Shown here: piece by piece, positions 1 to 8,141 of the stretch
How positions within the stretch are numbered: the stretch's first letter is position 1
How the letters are laid out: every line of letters starts with the position of its first letter
Made by a program: the position numbers and the translations under genes
Assembly: GCA_026706485.1 (NCBI GenBank)
Contig: JAPOYR010000001.1
Coordinates: forward strand, 1-64,000
Length of the DNA stretch: 64,000 nucleotides
Direction: 5' to 3'
Origin: Chloroflexota bacterium
GTDB taxonomy: Bacteria; Chloroflexota; UBA11872
Notes under the pieces: generated by a model
Seen by the model: only the letters and a program-made list of their open reading frames with translations
Told to the model about the DNA's origin: nothing
The model's database searches: none

Positions 1-76
1 CGATGTGTAAACCATGTCCCCGAACGGGTGTAAACCATGTCTCCGGTCTGCACACCCCGTGGGAGAGGGGGCCGAA
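1..76. repeat. IS-end-like repeat, left copy
   Basis: Two tandem units of the form TGTAAACCATGTCYCCG lie at about 6-22 and 30-46, followed by a GAGAGGGGGCC tail. The second unit plus tail recurs in the same orientation at 9953-10006. The motif resembles the terminal sequences I associate with IS481-like elements; this is recollection, not a search. No transposase is visible next to it. Confidence 0.6.
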
Positions 77-181
77 CTCCCGGCCGCGCGCGTAAGCATC
101 GGGCGCCGTGCAGGTTGGCCCGCCACCTGATCGGCCAAAGTCCCACGCCCCGCCTGCCAGCGGGGCATAATGTCGGCCCCG

Positions 182-257
182 GGGCCCATAGCTCAGTTGG
201 AAGAGCGCCTCAATGGCATTGAGGAGGTCGTCGGTTCGAGTCCGACTGGGTCCACCA
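182..257 (+). tRNA. tRNA-Ala (GGC anticodon)
   Basis: A complete 76-base cloverleaf including an encoded CCA tail. The acceptor stem is GGGCCCA paired with TGGGTCC and contains the G3:U70 wobble pair that is the alanine identity element. The D arm is GCTC/GAGC. The anticodon stem CCTCA/TGAGG encloses the loop ATGGCAT, giving anticodon GGC. The T arm is GTCGG/CCGAC with loop TTCGAGT. It lies just inside the left IS-end-like repeat, next to the accessory block. Confidence 0.97.
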
Positions 258-375
258 CACTGGACGAAATCAAGAACCTTTCCCTTGAGACGCAAGCTGG
301 CGGTGTTGCCTGGAGGGGTGCGCCGCGAGGTTCAGTCCGCCGCCTCGGCCTCCGAACGGGCCTGATGAGACTCTT

Positions 376-822
376 GTGAGACTGACGACGATCCGGTTGC
401 TGCTGGTGCTTGCGACGGCGGCTGCGCTCATGGTCGCGGTGGCTTGTGACGGCGCTGATGAAACGAAGGCACCGGAGCCGGTCGCATCGCCCGTCGCGCC
501 GGACGCAACTGCTCCCTCGCCTGATTCGCGCACGCCGACTGCCAGCGAGACCGCAACTGGCGAAGCACCGAGCGAGATCGAGGCCGCGGCGCGGCGGCTC
601 TTGGAGCAAGAGGTGGGCGTGGGAAGCTACACGCTCATCAGTTCCGAGGCCATGGACTGGTCGGACACCAGCCTCGGTTGCCCGCAGGAGGGCTATGCCT
701 ACGCCCAGGTCATCACGCCGGGCTACAAGTTGCTCTTCGACCTCGCGGGCGCGCCCCACGCGGTGCATACCAACGCCGACGGCTCCCACATGGTGATCTG
801 CCCGGACACGCCCGCTCGCTAG
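376..822 (+). CDS. Small secreted lipoprotein, function unknown
   Basis: Encodes 148 residues from a GTG start. A hydrophobic leader (about residues 7-23) ends in a lipobox-like MVAVAC, so a diacylated surface lipoprotein is likely. A Thr/Pro/Ser/Ala-rich linker covers about residues 25-65. The C-terminal part has a conserved-looking core with W-S-D-T-S-L-G-C-P, a G-Y-x-Y motif, and a late V-H-T followed by C-P, so two cysteines could form a disulfide. I have seen this pattern in uncharacterised Chloroflexi exported proteins, but I cannot name a function. It stands alone between the tRNA and an oxidoreductase remnant on the opposite strand. Confidence 0.7.
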   Translation: MRLTTIRLLLVLATAAALMVAVACDGADETKAPEPVASPVAPDATAPSPDSRTPTASETATGEAPSEIEAAARRLLEQEVGVGSYTLISSEAMDWSDTSLGCPQEGYAYAQVITPGYKLLFDLAGAPHAVHTNADGSHMVICPDTPAR

Positions 823-911
823 TGGACGCGCACCGCGCTGGCCGTCTACGAGGCCGCGAACAGGACACACAGATCGATGTCGTGGCCGCGCCGTTGCGGC
901 GGACGCAGGAG

Positions 912-1430
912 TCAGGACTGGGTGGGAGCCGGGATCCAACCGCGCTGGTGGCGCCAGTTGGGGGTGACGTTGGCGAAGCGTCCCAGGCCTAGGCCGCCGA
1001 TGTCGATGTTGGTCTCGCCGTAGAGGACCAGGTCGCTGACGACCTTGCCCGTGGCTGGGGAGATGCCGAAGCCGTGGGCGGAGGCTGTGACGACGACGTA
1101 GTTGCTGGGGGAGTCCAGGATGTCGATGATCGGCATGTAGTCCGGCGCCTGTTCCACCACCCCGGCCCAGCTGCGAATGACCGGCACGTCCACCACTTCC
1201 GGCAGCAGCTCCGCGAGCCGCCTGGCGATGCTCCTGATGAGCGGCGTGTTGGGCTTGCCGGGCGTGGTGGTGAGGTCCACGTCGGCCCATTCGTGGGCGC
1301 CTCCACCAAAGATCAGGTTTCCCCTCACGGCCTGGTGTCCGTAGAGTCCGTTCCTAACATGGCGAAGGCAAAGTGCGGCTCCAGGGGAGCGGCCGCCAGG
1401 ATTTCCACCTGCACCGGATCGCCCTTTCCT
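912..1430 (-). pseudogene. 3' fragment of FAD-dependent oxidoreductase (partial duplicate)
   Basis: The 138-residue open part (912-1328) is nearly identical to the C-terminal third of the intact oxidoreductase at 5375-6535, including the block starting MRGNLIFGGGAHEW and the tail GWIPAP. DNA similarity continues upstream in a diverged form to about 1425, where the frame is lost, so the FAD-binding N-terminus is absent. It also extends a few bases past the stop codon (about 890; partner about 5352). This is a truncated direct-repeat copy separated from its parent by the low-GC ATPase island. No activity is expected. Confidence 0.9.
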
Positions 1431-1733
1431 TGGAGTTCACTCCGCACACTAGAATCCGCGCGATAGCCACGTTGGCAAGGACCTTGTAGACGCTGAGTTT
1501 GCCCCAGAACATGTCTCAGGTATCAGCGATGCCCTCGACGCTCAAGCGTGGGCGTCCTCTACCATTCCGCTTCCGGCCTCGCACATTTCGAAAGTGCGCC
1601 TGACGATCGGTGCTGCCGTCACCTCATCGACTTATGGTTCTGGATCACTTCTCGACCCCGCCCTCGATCAGGACTCTACCGTAGCCCTCGAGTGCCTTGG
1701 TGGCAACCCATAATCAACGGCAGCTCGCCGAAT
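1431..1733. other. Non-coding junction between oxidoreductase fragment and ATPase operon
   Basis: About 300 bases with no gene I can support on either strand. Base composition drops here from the GC-rich flank to the AT-richer island, so one boundary of the inserted DNA should lie in or near this stretch. I see no clear inverted repeats or target-site duplication. Confidence 0.5.
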
Positions 1734-3857
1734 CTAATCACAGCGCTCATCGACTCTCTCTCTCAATCGACTGATTGTATCGTGCACGTCTTTGGATACT
1801 TCATCGAGTTCCCGAGCCACCGATGGGCCTTGGCCAAGCTCTCTTTGCAATGCCACTACTATCGGCCTAAGGGGATTAACCGCACCGGCGCTCTCGATCA
1901 GGGCCAATGCCTCCTCAGGTTCAATCGTTGCAAAGTGCTGAAGCAAGACATGAACAGTGTGAGTGGGAAGCACCATAAGGCCTCGCGCCCCGATGTCCCC
2001 GAGCAACTTCTCAGCATTGGTCTTCTCGATAGTGCGACCCTGTGTAGCCACTAATAGGCCCTTCATCACGATAGCTATTCCACGCAATTGGCGGTCACTA
2101 TCTTCAGTGCCATTTCCAAGAAGATCCAAGGCGGAATCGATCTCGCAGATTGCCGCCTCAACGTTTCCGTGAATCAGCAAGGCCAAGGCTCGATAAGCGA
2201 CTCCTACGGGATGCGCCGAGACATCACCAATACCCAGATCCATTCTGACTATTGCGTCCGCCGTATCGAGGTCGATGCGTTGGTCACAATCGAGAAAACT
2301 GATTGCAACTGTTTTGACGGCTTCGTCGTTCCGTTCCAGTTTCCTTAGCAAGCTGATTTTACTCAATGTCGCCACGCCTCTAGCGACAGTGAGGCTGTCG
2401 CCGCCAACATCGCTCGCCACACGGATAGCATCTTCCCAACAGCCGAGCGACTCCTCAAGACGTTGGTCCGCTTCCAATGCTTTTGCCTTAACGATTAACG
2501 CGTATACTATAGGCTCAACAATATCAGGTGATTCCGAGGATCCAAATGCGTTGATGACTGCATCCTGTGTCAATAGGTCCACGATAAGATCGTCTAACTC
2601 CGGTAACGCAAGCAAATATCGAAATGCCGTGGACTGGATCTGCATTAGTCGCGGATCATCTCGGTCCAATCCCTTGGCCATACCGACGCCAATTCGTATC
2701 ATTTCGTCTGGCGAATAGTAGCTCCCCATGAAGCGCACTAGTGCGTCTACCATATGACTCTCGGCTCCGGGACGCCTCAGCAGATAGTAAATGTTGTACA
2801 TTCTTTCCACGACGCAGTAAATTCGCCGTCGTTTCGCTCTGTCCTCCATCGACACAGCGCCGCGATCGACTAACCGTTTTAGTTGCGCACTGCACTTGTT
2901 GACATTCACGCGAGCCTGGGACGCGACCTCCTTGGCCGTCGCTGGTTTCCACAATCTGGCCAACGCCAAGTAGATTCGTCTCTCTTGCGGCGGAAGAGCT
3001 TCAATATGACTCTTGAAGTATTCGGTATGCTCATCAACTAGGTTCAGTAGATTGGACATGAGCTCCTTGAACGAGTACGTTTTCTCGAATCCAGCTACCA
3101 CTGAGATTAGGCGCGGATTCCCTCCAGTAAGGATCTGGAGTGGCCTGATTTGCTGACTTCCTCTGGGTTGTCCTGACAGTGATGACCAGAGCGTGTCACA
3201 GTCGTCAGAGTTGAGTGCCGGCAACGCAATCACCCTGAAGAGGTCATAGAGCGCGTGGTCCGGGTGGTCAATCTCGTCAAATCGGCTGGTGGCGCTCCCA
3301 ATCAATACTATTCGAGGTTCAGTCTGTAGCACGTGGCGCAACTGCCATCCAGCGTCGGGGTCTGCTATGTCGGCGAAGAGCATATTCAGGTTTTCCACCA
3401 ACAGCAGCAGGCGCTTCGCATGGCGGTCCGCGTAGTCAAGAATGGTTCCCAAACAACGCCCCGCGAGATCCCGATCATCTCCTATAGTGCTCAGGTCCCT
3501 GTGGGACAGCCTTAGATTCGCACGCTCACTTTCCGGAGCCTGCTCGGCCAGATGATTCAGGCACTCGAGCCAGAATTCCCCGACCGTCGCAATTTCGTAG
3601 CTCTCCTCGGCAAATGTGATCGGGTAGAAATCTGACAGTAGGACATTGCGGCGTGTCTCTGCGGCCACTCGCAACAGAAGGTGAGTCTTCCCGCTGCCCC
3701 GGGGACCAATTACAAGAGAATGCACATTGGAATTACCATCGCTGGCGTGCAACGATTCCAGGAGAGACTGGAATTCGGCGTTCCTTACGCAGAACGACGC
3801 CACGATCTCACCGTCACTGAGAAAACCGGGATTGTACTTCTTTATGCCGACGACCAT
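1734..3857 (-). CDS. AAA+/STAND-like ATPase with winged-helix and helical C-terminal region
   Basis: A 707-residue ATPase. Walker A GPRGSGKT lies at residues 51-58. A Walker B-like strand reads LLLLVENLN near residue 155 (V-E-N rather than the usual D-E), followed by a sensor-1-like strand VLIGSATS near 187. A winged-helix segment (about 290-345, containing ATAKEVASQARV) follows, as in Orc1/Cdc6-type and MalT/STAND-like ATPases. The last 350 residues are helical and look TPR-like. The start is supported by GGGAGG six bases upstream. It is the second gene of a two-gene operon, 20 bases after the other ATPase. Codon use is far less GC-rich than in neighbouring genes, pointing to transfer. The cellular role is unknown; defence or signal-regulated switching are guesses. 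Confidence 0.8.
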   Translation of the reverse strand: MVVGIKKYNPGFLSDGEIVASFCVRNAEFQSLLESLHASDGNSNVHSLVIGPRGSGKTHLLLRVAAETRRNVLLSDFYPITFAEESYEIATVGEFWLECLNHLAEQAPESERANLRLSHRDLSTIGDDRDLAGRCLGTILDYADRHAKRLLLLVENLNMLFADIADPDAGWQLRHVLQTEPRIVLIGSATSRFDEIDHPDHALYDLFRVIALPALNSDDCDTLWSSLSGQPRGSQQIRPLQILTGGNPRLISVVAGFEKTYSFKELMSNLLNLVDEHTEYFKSHIEALPPQERRIYLALARLWKPATAKEVASQARVNVNKCSAQLKRLVDRGAVSMEDRAKRRRIYCVVERMYNIYYLLRRPGAESHMVDALVRFMGSYYSPDEMIRIGVGMAKGLDRDDPRLMQIQSTAFRYLLALPELDDLIVDLLTQDAVINAFGSSESPDIVEPIVYALIVKAKALEADQRLEESLGCWEDAIRVASDVGGDSLTVARGVATLSKISLLRKLERNDEAVKTVAISFLDCDQRIDLDTADAIVRMDLGIGDVSAHPVGVAYRALALLIHGNVEAAICEIDSALDLLGNGTEDSDRQLRGIAIVMKGLLVATQGRTIEKTNAEKLLGDIGARGLMVLPTHTVHVLLQHFATIEPEEALALIESAGAVNPLRPIVVALQRELGQGPSVARELDEVSKDVHDTISRLRERVDERCD

Positions 3858-3877
3858 AGCGGGCCTCCCGATCTGAC

Positions 3878-5119
3878 CTACCGGTCAACTATCGAAGTGA
3901 AACTCTGGCCATGCCTGGCGCGCCACCAGTCCTCAAGCAGACCGGACACGAAAGCGTAGCCGCCTTCGCACTCCTCAAGATACCCGTCATGCTGCAGAAC
4001 ATACAGCACGTTGACCACGTTGTTCTCCTCGGCCGTCTCGGCTGCCTCACTGCGATAGAGTTCGATCACCCTGTGGGTCAACTGTCCGCCGTTTACGACG
4101 GCCTCGGACAGAAGGCTCAAAGCCTCGGTATAACCCCCATCTCCTAGCACCATCCGCAGGCGCTCTTCGTAGTGAACTAAACCGGCCTGACCTCGCACGC
4201 TCAGTAGATCCCGCTTATATACAAGTTCCACATCGTCCAGTGTGGCCTTGTACCGCTGGTTCCTACTCAGGTGCTCATAGAGGTGGTGGAAGAACAACTG
4301 CACATGATGCGGCACGCAACAGCGGAGCCGACGGCACATTTCCCACCGTATTTCATCGGCAAGGCACACTTTGTATCCCCGAGCTAACGCCGCCAGGCAT
4401 TCCGCTGCAACTTCTTGGGACCAGGGCCTGAGGTCAAGGGTTGTATAGACATTAGCATGGGCGCTTAGTCTGGCTTGACTGAGGACCGGTTCGAGCCCTA
4501 CGCTGCCCGAGATGATCAAACAGATTTTGCCCTCGTAAGTCTGGCAACATTTCCTCAACCAGCCCATGAAACCGTCCGTAACCGCCAAGCGTTCAGGGGT
4601 GATCTCGTACTCGTGTCCCATTAGTAGACGGTTGACCAATATAGGCAACTCGTCGATAGCCAGCACAATTAGTCTGTCGTCGGCCGCCAATGCCTCGAAA
4701 ACCTGATCCCCGATTTGGTGCCAGTTTCCGGCGTTCAGACCCGCGCGTAACTTCACGTGAAGTTCGGATATACCCAGCTCTTCAATGTTGTCGCGGACGT
4801 CGCGAACACTATTCCTCAACCACGACGTTATCCGTCTGCGTACACTCTGAAGCGGGCGTGCCTGGGTGGCTATTTCGGCGACTGCGTCCTCGGCGTCCAT
4901 GGCCCCTTCCAAGTCCACGAACACTGTCACGATCTCTTGATCGTCATCCAATTGACGTAGCAGCTCTCGCACTAGGCTCGTCTTGCCCATCCGGCGCTGC
5001 GCGGTCAGCAGCGTATGTGTACCGTCCTTCACCCGCTCCCGCAGCAACTGTAGTTCCACCTCACGGTCGAAGAACCGATCTCCATCAACCCAGTTGCTGC
5101 TCATCCGTAGTGTCGTCAT
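3878..5119 (-). CDS. AAA+ ATPase (archaeal-ATPase/COG1672-like)
   Basis: A 413-residue P-loop ATPase. An N-terminal segment contains DRFFDREVEL, then Walker A QRRMGKTS at about 41-48 and Walker B VLAIDELP near 165. A sensor-1-like LIISGSVG follows, and the C-terminal 120 residues look like a winged helix ending in a YAFVSGLLEDWW-type segment. This layout is typical of the archaeal-ATPase family (PF01637-like). I chose the ATG at 5119 because AGGAG sits eleven bases upstream; the open frame itself extends to 5188. It is the first gene of the ATPase pair. GC is low relative to the flanks. Partner and trigger are unknown; the tight linkage suggests the two ATPases act in one complex or pathway. 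Confidence 0.82.
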   Translation of the reverse strand: MTTLRMSSNWVDGDRFFDREVELQLLRERVKDGTHTLLTAQRRMGKTSLVRELLRQLDDDQEIVTVFVDLEGAMDAEDAVAEIATQARPLQSVRRRITSWLRNSVRDVRDNIEELGISELHVKLRAGLNAGNWHQIGDQVFEALAADDRLIVLAIDELPILVNRLLMGHEYEITPERLAVTDGFMGWLRKCCQTYEGKICLIISGSVGLEPVLSQARLSAHANVYTTLDLRPWSQEVAAECLAALARGYKVCLADEIRWEMCRRLRCCVPHHVQLFFHHLYEHLSRNQRYKATLDDVELVYKRDLLSVRGQAGLVHYEERLRMVLGDGGYTEALSLLSEAVVNGGQLTHRVIELYRSEAAETAEENNVVNVLYVLQHDGYLEECEGGYAFVSGLLEDWWRARHGQSFTSIVDR

Positions 5120-5374
5120 CTCGATTCTAGCTCCTGCAGTTTCCAGCTTGGCTATAGCGTAGCATGCCAACGCATTTGTTGGCAACAAATCTGTTGGCTC
5201 GCGTTAGGGGCGGCGAGGGGGTCTGGTTCAAGTTCGGAGGCATGGAGTGTTTGATGCCGCGGACCATAGTCTGCAGGCCACCCAGCCACATTCAAAGGAC
5301 GGTGCCATCTAACGTTCACGCTGGTCCACCAATTCTGACGACCGTTAACTGCGCCGTCGTGGCGGACGCCGCGG

Positions 5375-6535
5375 TCAGGATCGGTTGGGAGCCGGAATCC
5401 AGCCGCGTTGGTGGCGCCAGTTGGGGGTGACGTTGGCGAAGCGTCCTAGCCCCAGGCCGCCGATGTCGATGTTCGTTTCGCCGTAGAGCACCAGGTCGCT
5501 GACGACCTTGCCTGTGGCCGGGGAGATGCCGAAGCCGTGCGCCGAGGCGGTGACGACCACGTAGTTGCTGGGGGAGTCCAGGATGTCGATGATCGGCATG
5601 TAGTCCGGGGCCTGTTCCACGACACCGGCCCAACTGCGAATCACCGGCACGTCGGCTACGTCGGGCAGCAGCTCCGCGAGCCGCCTGGCGATGCTCCTGA
5701 TGAGCGGTGTGTTGGGCTTGCCGGGCGTGGTGGTGAGGTCCACGTCGGCCCATTCGTGGGCGCCGCCGCCAAAGATCAGGTTTCCCCGCACGGCCTGGTG
5801 TCCGTAGAGCCCGTTCCCCACCAGGGCGATGCTTGTGAGTGGCTCAATGGGGGCGGTCGCCAGGATCTCCACCCGTGCCGGGGCCACGGGAATGTGCACG
5901 CCCACCAGCCCCGCCATCAGCCCAGTCTGCGGCCCGGCGGCGGCGACGACCATGTCGGCGGCGATTGGGCCGGCGGTCGTCTCCACCGCCGTGACCCTGT
6001 CGCCAACGACCTGGAAGCCCGTGACGGCGGTGTTCTGGTAGAGCCTGCCGCCCAGGTCTTGAAACGCCCAGGCGAACGCCTGGACTGCCAACTGGGTGTT
6101 GGCGTGTCCGCCCTTGGCGAAGAAGAGCCCACCGAGCGTCCGCTCGGTGATGCCGGGAATCATGTCCCGAATCTCCTGGGGATCGACCATTTCCGCGTGC
6201 AGGCCGTGGCGCAGCGCGATGTCCCGTTCGCCGTGGAGGGCGCCCATCTCCTCCTCCGTCACGGCGACCTGGAGCCGACCTTCCTGGACGAACTCGGTGG
6301 GATAGCCCAGCTCATCGGCCAGCGTCTCCCATAGTCTTGTGGCTTCCACGGCCAGCGGAATCAGCGTCGGCTCGTCGACCCGCTCGCTGACCATGCCGCC
6401 GTTGCGCCCGGACGCCTCGCCCCCGACGATCCCCTTGTCGACGACGACGACATCCCGGCCCGCCTTGGCCAGGCGATAGGCCGAGCTCAGGCCCGAAACG
6501 CCGGCCCCGATGATGACGACGTCTGCGCTGTCCAT
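5375..6535 (-). CDS. FAD-dependent oxidoreductase, DAO family (HcnC/SoxB-like beta subunit)
   Basis: A 386-residue flavoprotein of the D-amino-acid-oxidase/sarcosine-oxidase-beta superfamily. The N-terminus has the dinucleotide-binding fold IIGAGVSGLSSA, and the acidic end of beta2 is VVDKG. A GEASGRNGGM motif near residue 42 is typical for this family. A C-terminal GFGISPATG segment contacts FAD in homologues. The ATG at 6535 lies ten bases after the upstream stop codon, so it is co-translated with the HcnB-like subunit. The likely reaction is oxidation or demethylation of a secondary or N-methylated amino acid; the substrate cannot be fixed from sequence. Its 3' end is duplicated at 912-1430. 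Confidence 0.85.
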   Translation of the reverse strand: MDSADVVIIGAGVSGLSSAYRLAKAGRDVVVVDKGIVGGEASGRNGGMVSERVDEPTLIPLAVEATRLWETLADELGYPTEFVQEGRLQVAVTEEEMGALHGERDIALRHGLHAEMVDPQEIRDMIPGITERTLGGLFFAKGGHANTQLAVQAFAWAFQDLGGRLYQNTAVTGFQVVGDRVTAVETTAGPIAADMVVAAAGPQTGLMAGLVGVHIPVAPARVEILATAPIEPLTSIALVGNGLYGHQAVRGNLIFGGGAHEWADVDLTTTPGKPNTPLIRSIARRLAELLPDVADVPVIRSWAGVVEQAPDYMPIIDILDSPSNYVVVTASAHGFGISPATGKVVSDLVLYGETNIDIGGLGLGRFANVTPNWRHQRGWIPAPNRS

Positions 6536-6545
6536 GCGCCGCCGC

Positions 6546-8078
6546 CTATCCCAGCACCCGACTCGTCGGGCTGAACCACTTGGGCCACTCGCTGCGCACC
6601 TGCTCCGGCTCATCGTGGGGCCACATGACCCGCAGCGGGAGCGGACGCACCGGCGGCCGGTAGGACATGTAGGGGATGTCGGCGATGTCGGCGCCGGATT
6701 CCTCGGCCAGCAGCAGCGACACCTGCTCCCGGCACAGCCGGCCCTGGCAGTGGCCCATGCCGGCCCGTGTCAGGCGCTTGACCTGGTCGGCGTTGACCGG
6801 GTTGGCCCTCACCTGGGTCCGCAGGCCGCGGCGACTCGACTTCTCCGACCCTCGCCCCAGATAGCGCGGCGCCTGCAAGCCGATGATCTCGGCGCGCGTG
6901 ACCTCCTCGCACTGGCACACGAAGACTTCCAGCCCACCGGTATTGACGAGGGATCGATGCCATCGCTGCCAGCCGGATTGCGCGTCGGCGGGCGTTGCGT
7001 CGAGCGCCGCCGGCCGGAGGTCATTTCGCTGGGCGAGCGCATCGTCCTTGTCAATCGCGCCGAGCGACTCGGCGGCGGCAAGTCCGGCCAGGCGGCCCTG
7101 GGCTTGTGCGATTTCGGTGTCCACAACCATTCCGTCATGGCAGCCGGCGACATCCCCCGCGACGAACACCGAGTCGACGCTGGTCCGCATTCGATCGTCA
7201 TGGACCGGCGCCCACCCGCCGCGCTCGGACGTAAAGCTGAGGTCGCACCCCAGGAGACCGAGGAGCTCCACGTTGGGAACCAGGCCGATGGCAAGGCAAA
7301 CGATGTCGGCGGAGACGACCTTCTCGGTGCCGGCAACCGGCTTGCAGTTTTCGTCGATCCCGACCAGCACGACGGACTCGATCTCGTCGGCCCCGCCGAC
7401 GGCTTTCTTGACGGTGTGGGAGGTGTATAGCTCGACGCCCGTGCCCCGCAACCGCGCCATGAGGGCCTCGTCGCCGCGCACGGAGGCGGAGACGTCCACG
7501 ACGGCGGCCACCTCAACATCGTGTTCCTGCGCCATCCGGGCGGTGTTGAGGCCCAGGTCGCCGGAGCCCAGGACCACCATGCGCCGCGAGGTCAACGCCC
7601 GGTAGCGGCTCATCAGCGCGTGGGCGCCGTTGGCGCCCATGACGCCGGCCAACCCCGACCCGGGAAAGGACAGCGCCAGGTCCCGGGCGCCGGCCGCCAC
7701 GATGAGCCGGTCGTGCTTGATCATCCACGACCGTTCGTGGTCGGCGAGCCCGAGCTGGGGGCCGTCGAGCACCCGGCTGGTTGCGGAATTGCCAAACGCG
7801 CCCCAGACGCAGGTTCCAAGCTGAACCTCGACGCCGGCTTCCTCGGCTTCAGCCAGCGCGTGATTGGCCGAAACTGCCCTCTCCAGCAACACGTCCCTGG
7901 CGGGGAGCGGGTCCATGGCCCGTTGGCCGAAGAACTGGGGCACGTCCAGCGCCATCATGGAAGCGCCAATGGGGTTCTCGTCGACGAGCGTGACCCGCAC
8001 GCCGGCTCGGGCCGCCTCGATGGCGGCGGCCGTGCCCGCCACCCCCGCCCCGACAACCACCAGCGGTTTCGATTCCAC
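6546..8078 (-). CDS. FAD/NAD(P)- and [2Fe-2S]-dependent oxidoreductase alpha subunit (HcnB/OoxA-like)
   Basis: Encodes 510 residues. The N-terminal FAD site is VVGAGVAGTAAAI (about 8-20). A second dinucleotide-binding motif VLGSGDLGLNTA is in the middle, and the FAD-closing strand is VFVAGDVAG near residue 310. A C-terminal BFD-like cluster-binding region supplies cysteines in FVCQCEE and GHCQGRLC. This matches the alpha subunits of hydrogen-cyanide synthase, opine dehydrogenase and archaeal proline dehydrogenase complexes. The start is GTG, with GGGAGGG seven bases upstream. It is followed immediately by the HcnC-like subunit, so the two probably form a heteromeric amine or amino-acid dehydrogenase at the membrane or in the cytosol. 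Confidence 0.85.
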   Translation of the reverse strand: MESKPLVVVGAGVAGTAAAIEAARAGVRVTLVDENPIGASMMALDVPQFFGQRAMDPLPARDVLLERAVSANHALAEAEEAGVEVQLGTCVWGAFGNSATSRVLDGPQLGLADHERSWMIKHDRLIVAAGARDLALSFPGSGLAGVMGANGAHALMSRYRALTSRRMVVLGSGDLGLNTARMAQEHDVEVAAVVDVSASVRGDEALMARLRGTGVELYTSHTVKKAVGGADEIESVVLVGIDENCKPVAGTEKVVSADIVCLAIGLVPNVELLGLLGCDLSFTSERGGWAPVHDDRMRTSVDSVFVAGDVAGCHDGMVVDTEIAQAQGRLAGLAAAESLGAIDKDDALAQRNDLRPAALDATPADAQSGWQRWHRSLVNTGGLEVFVCQCEEVTRAEIIGLQAPRYLGRGSEKSSRRGLRTQVRANPVNADQVKRLTRAGMGHCQGRLCREQVSLLLAEESGADIADIPYMSYRPPVRPLPLRVMWPHDEPEQVRSEWPKWFSPTSRVLG

Positions 8079-8141
8079 CTGAAGTCCCTCCCGTCGATCC
8101 GGAGGTCTGCTCTACCTCAGAGGTGCTTGGAAATCTTTGGC

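Noticed and set aside
193-1290. Long minus-strand open frame across the tRNA and the lipoprotein gene.
   Set aside because: It runs antisense to a clear tRNA and a lipoprotein and has the Arg/His-rich composition of a GC-rich shadow frame.
5537-6334. Plus-strand 265-codon frame opposite the HcnC-like gene.
   Set aside because: The coding strand has complete FAD motifs; the antisense frame shows only GC-driven Gly/Asp/His content.
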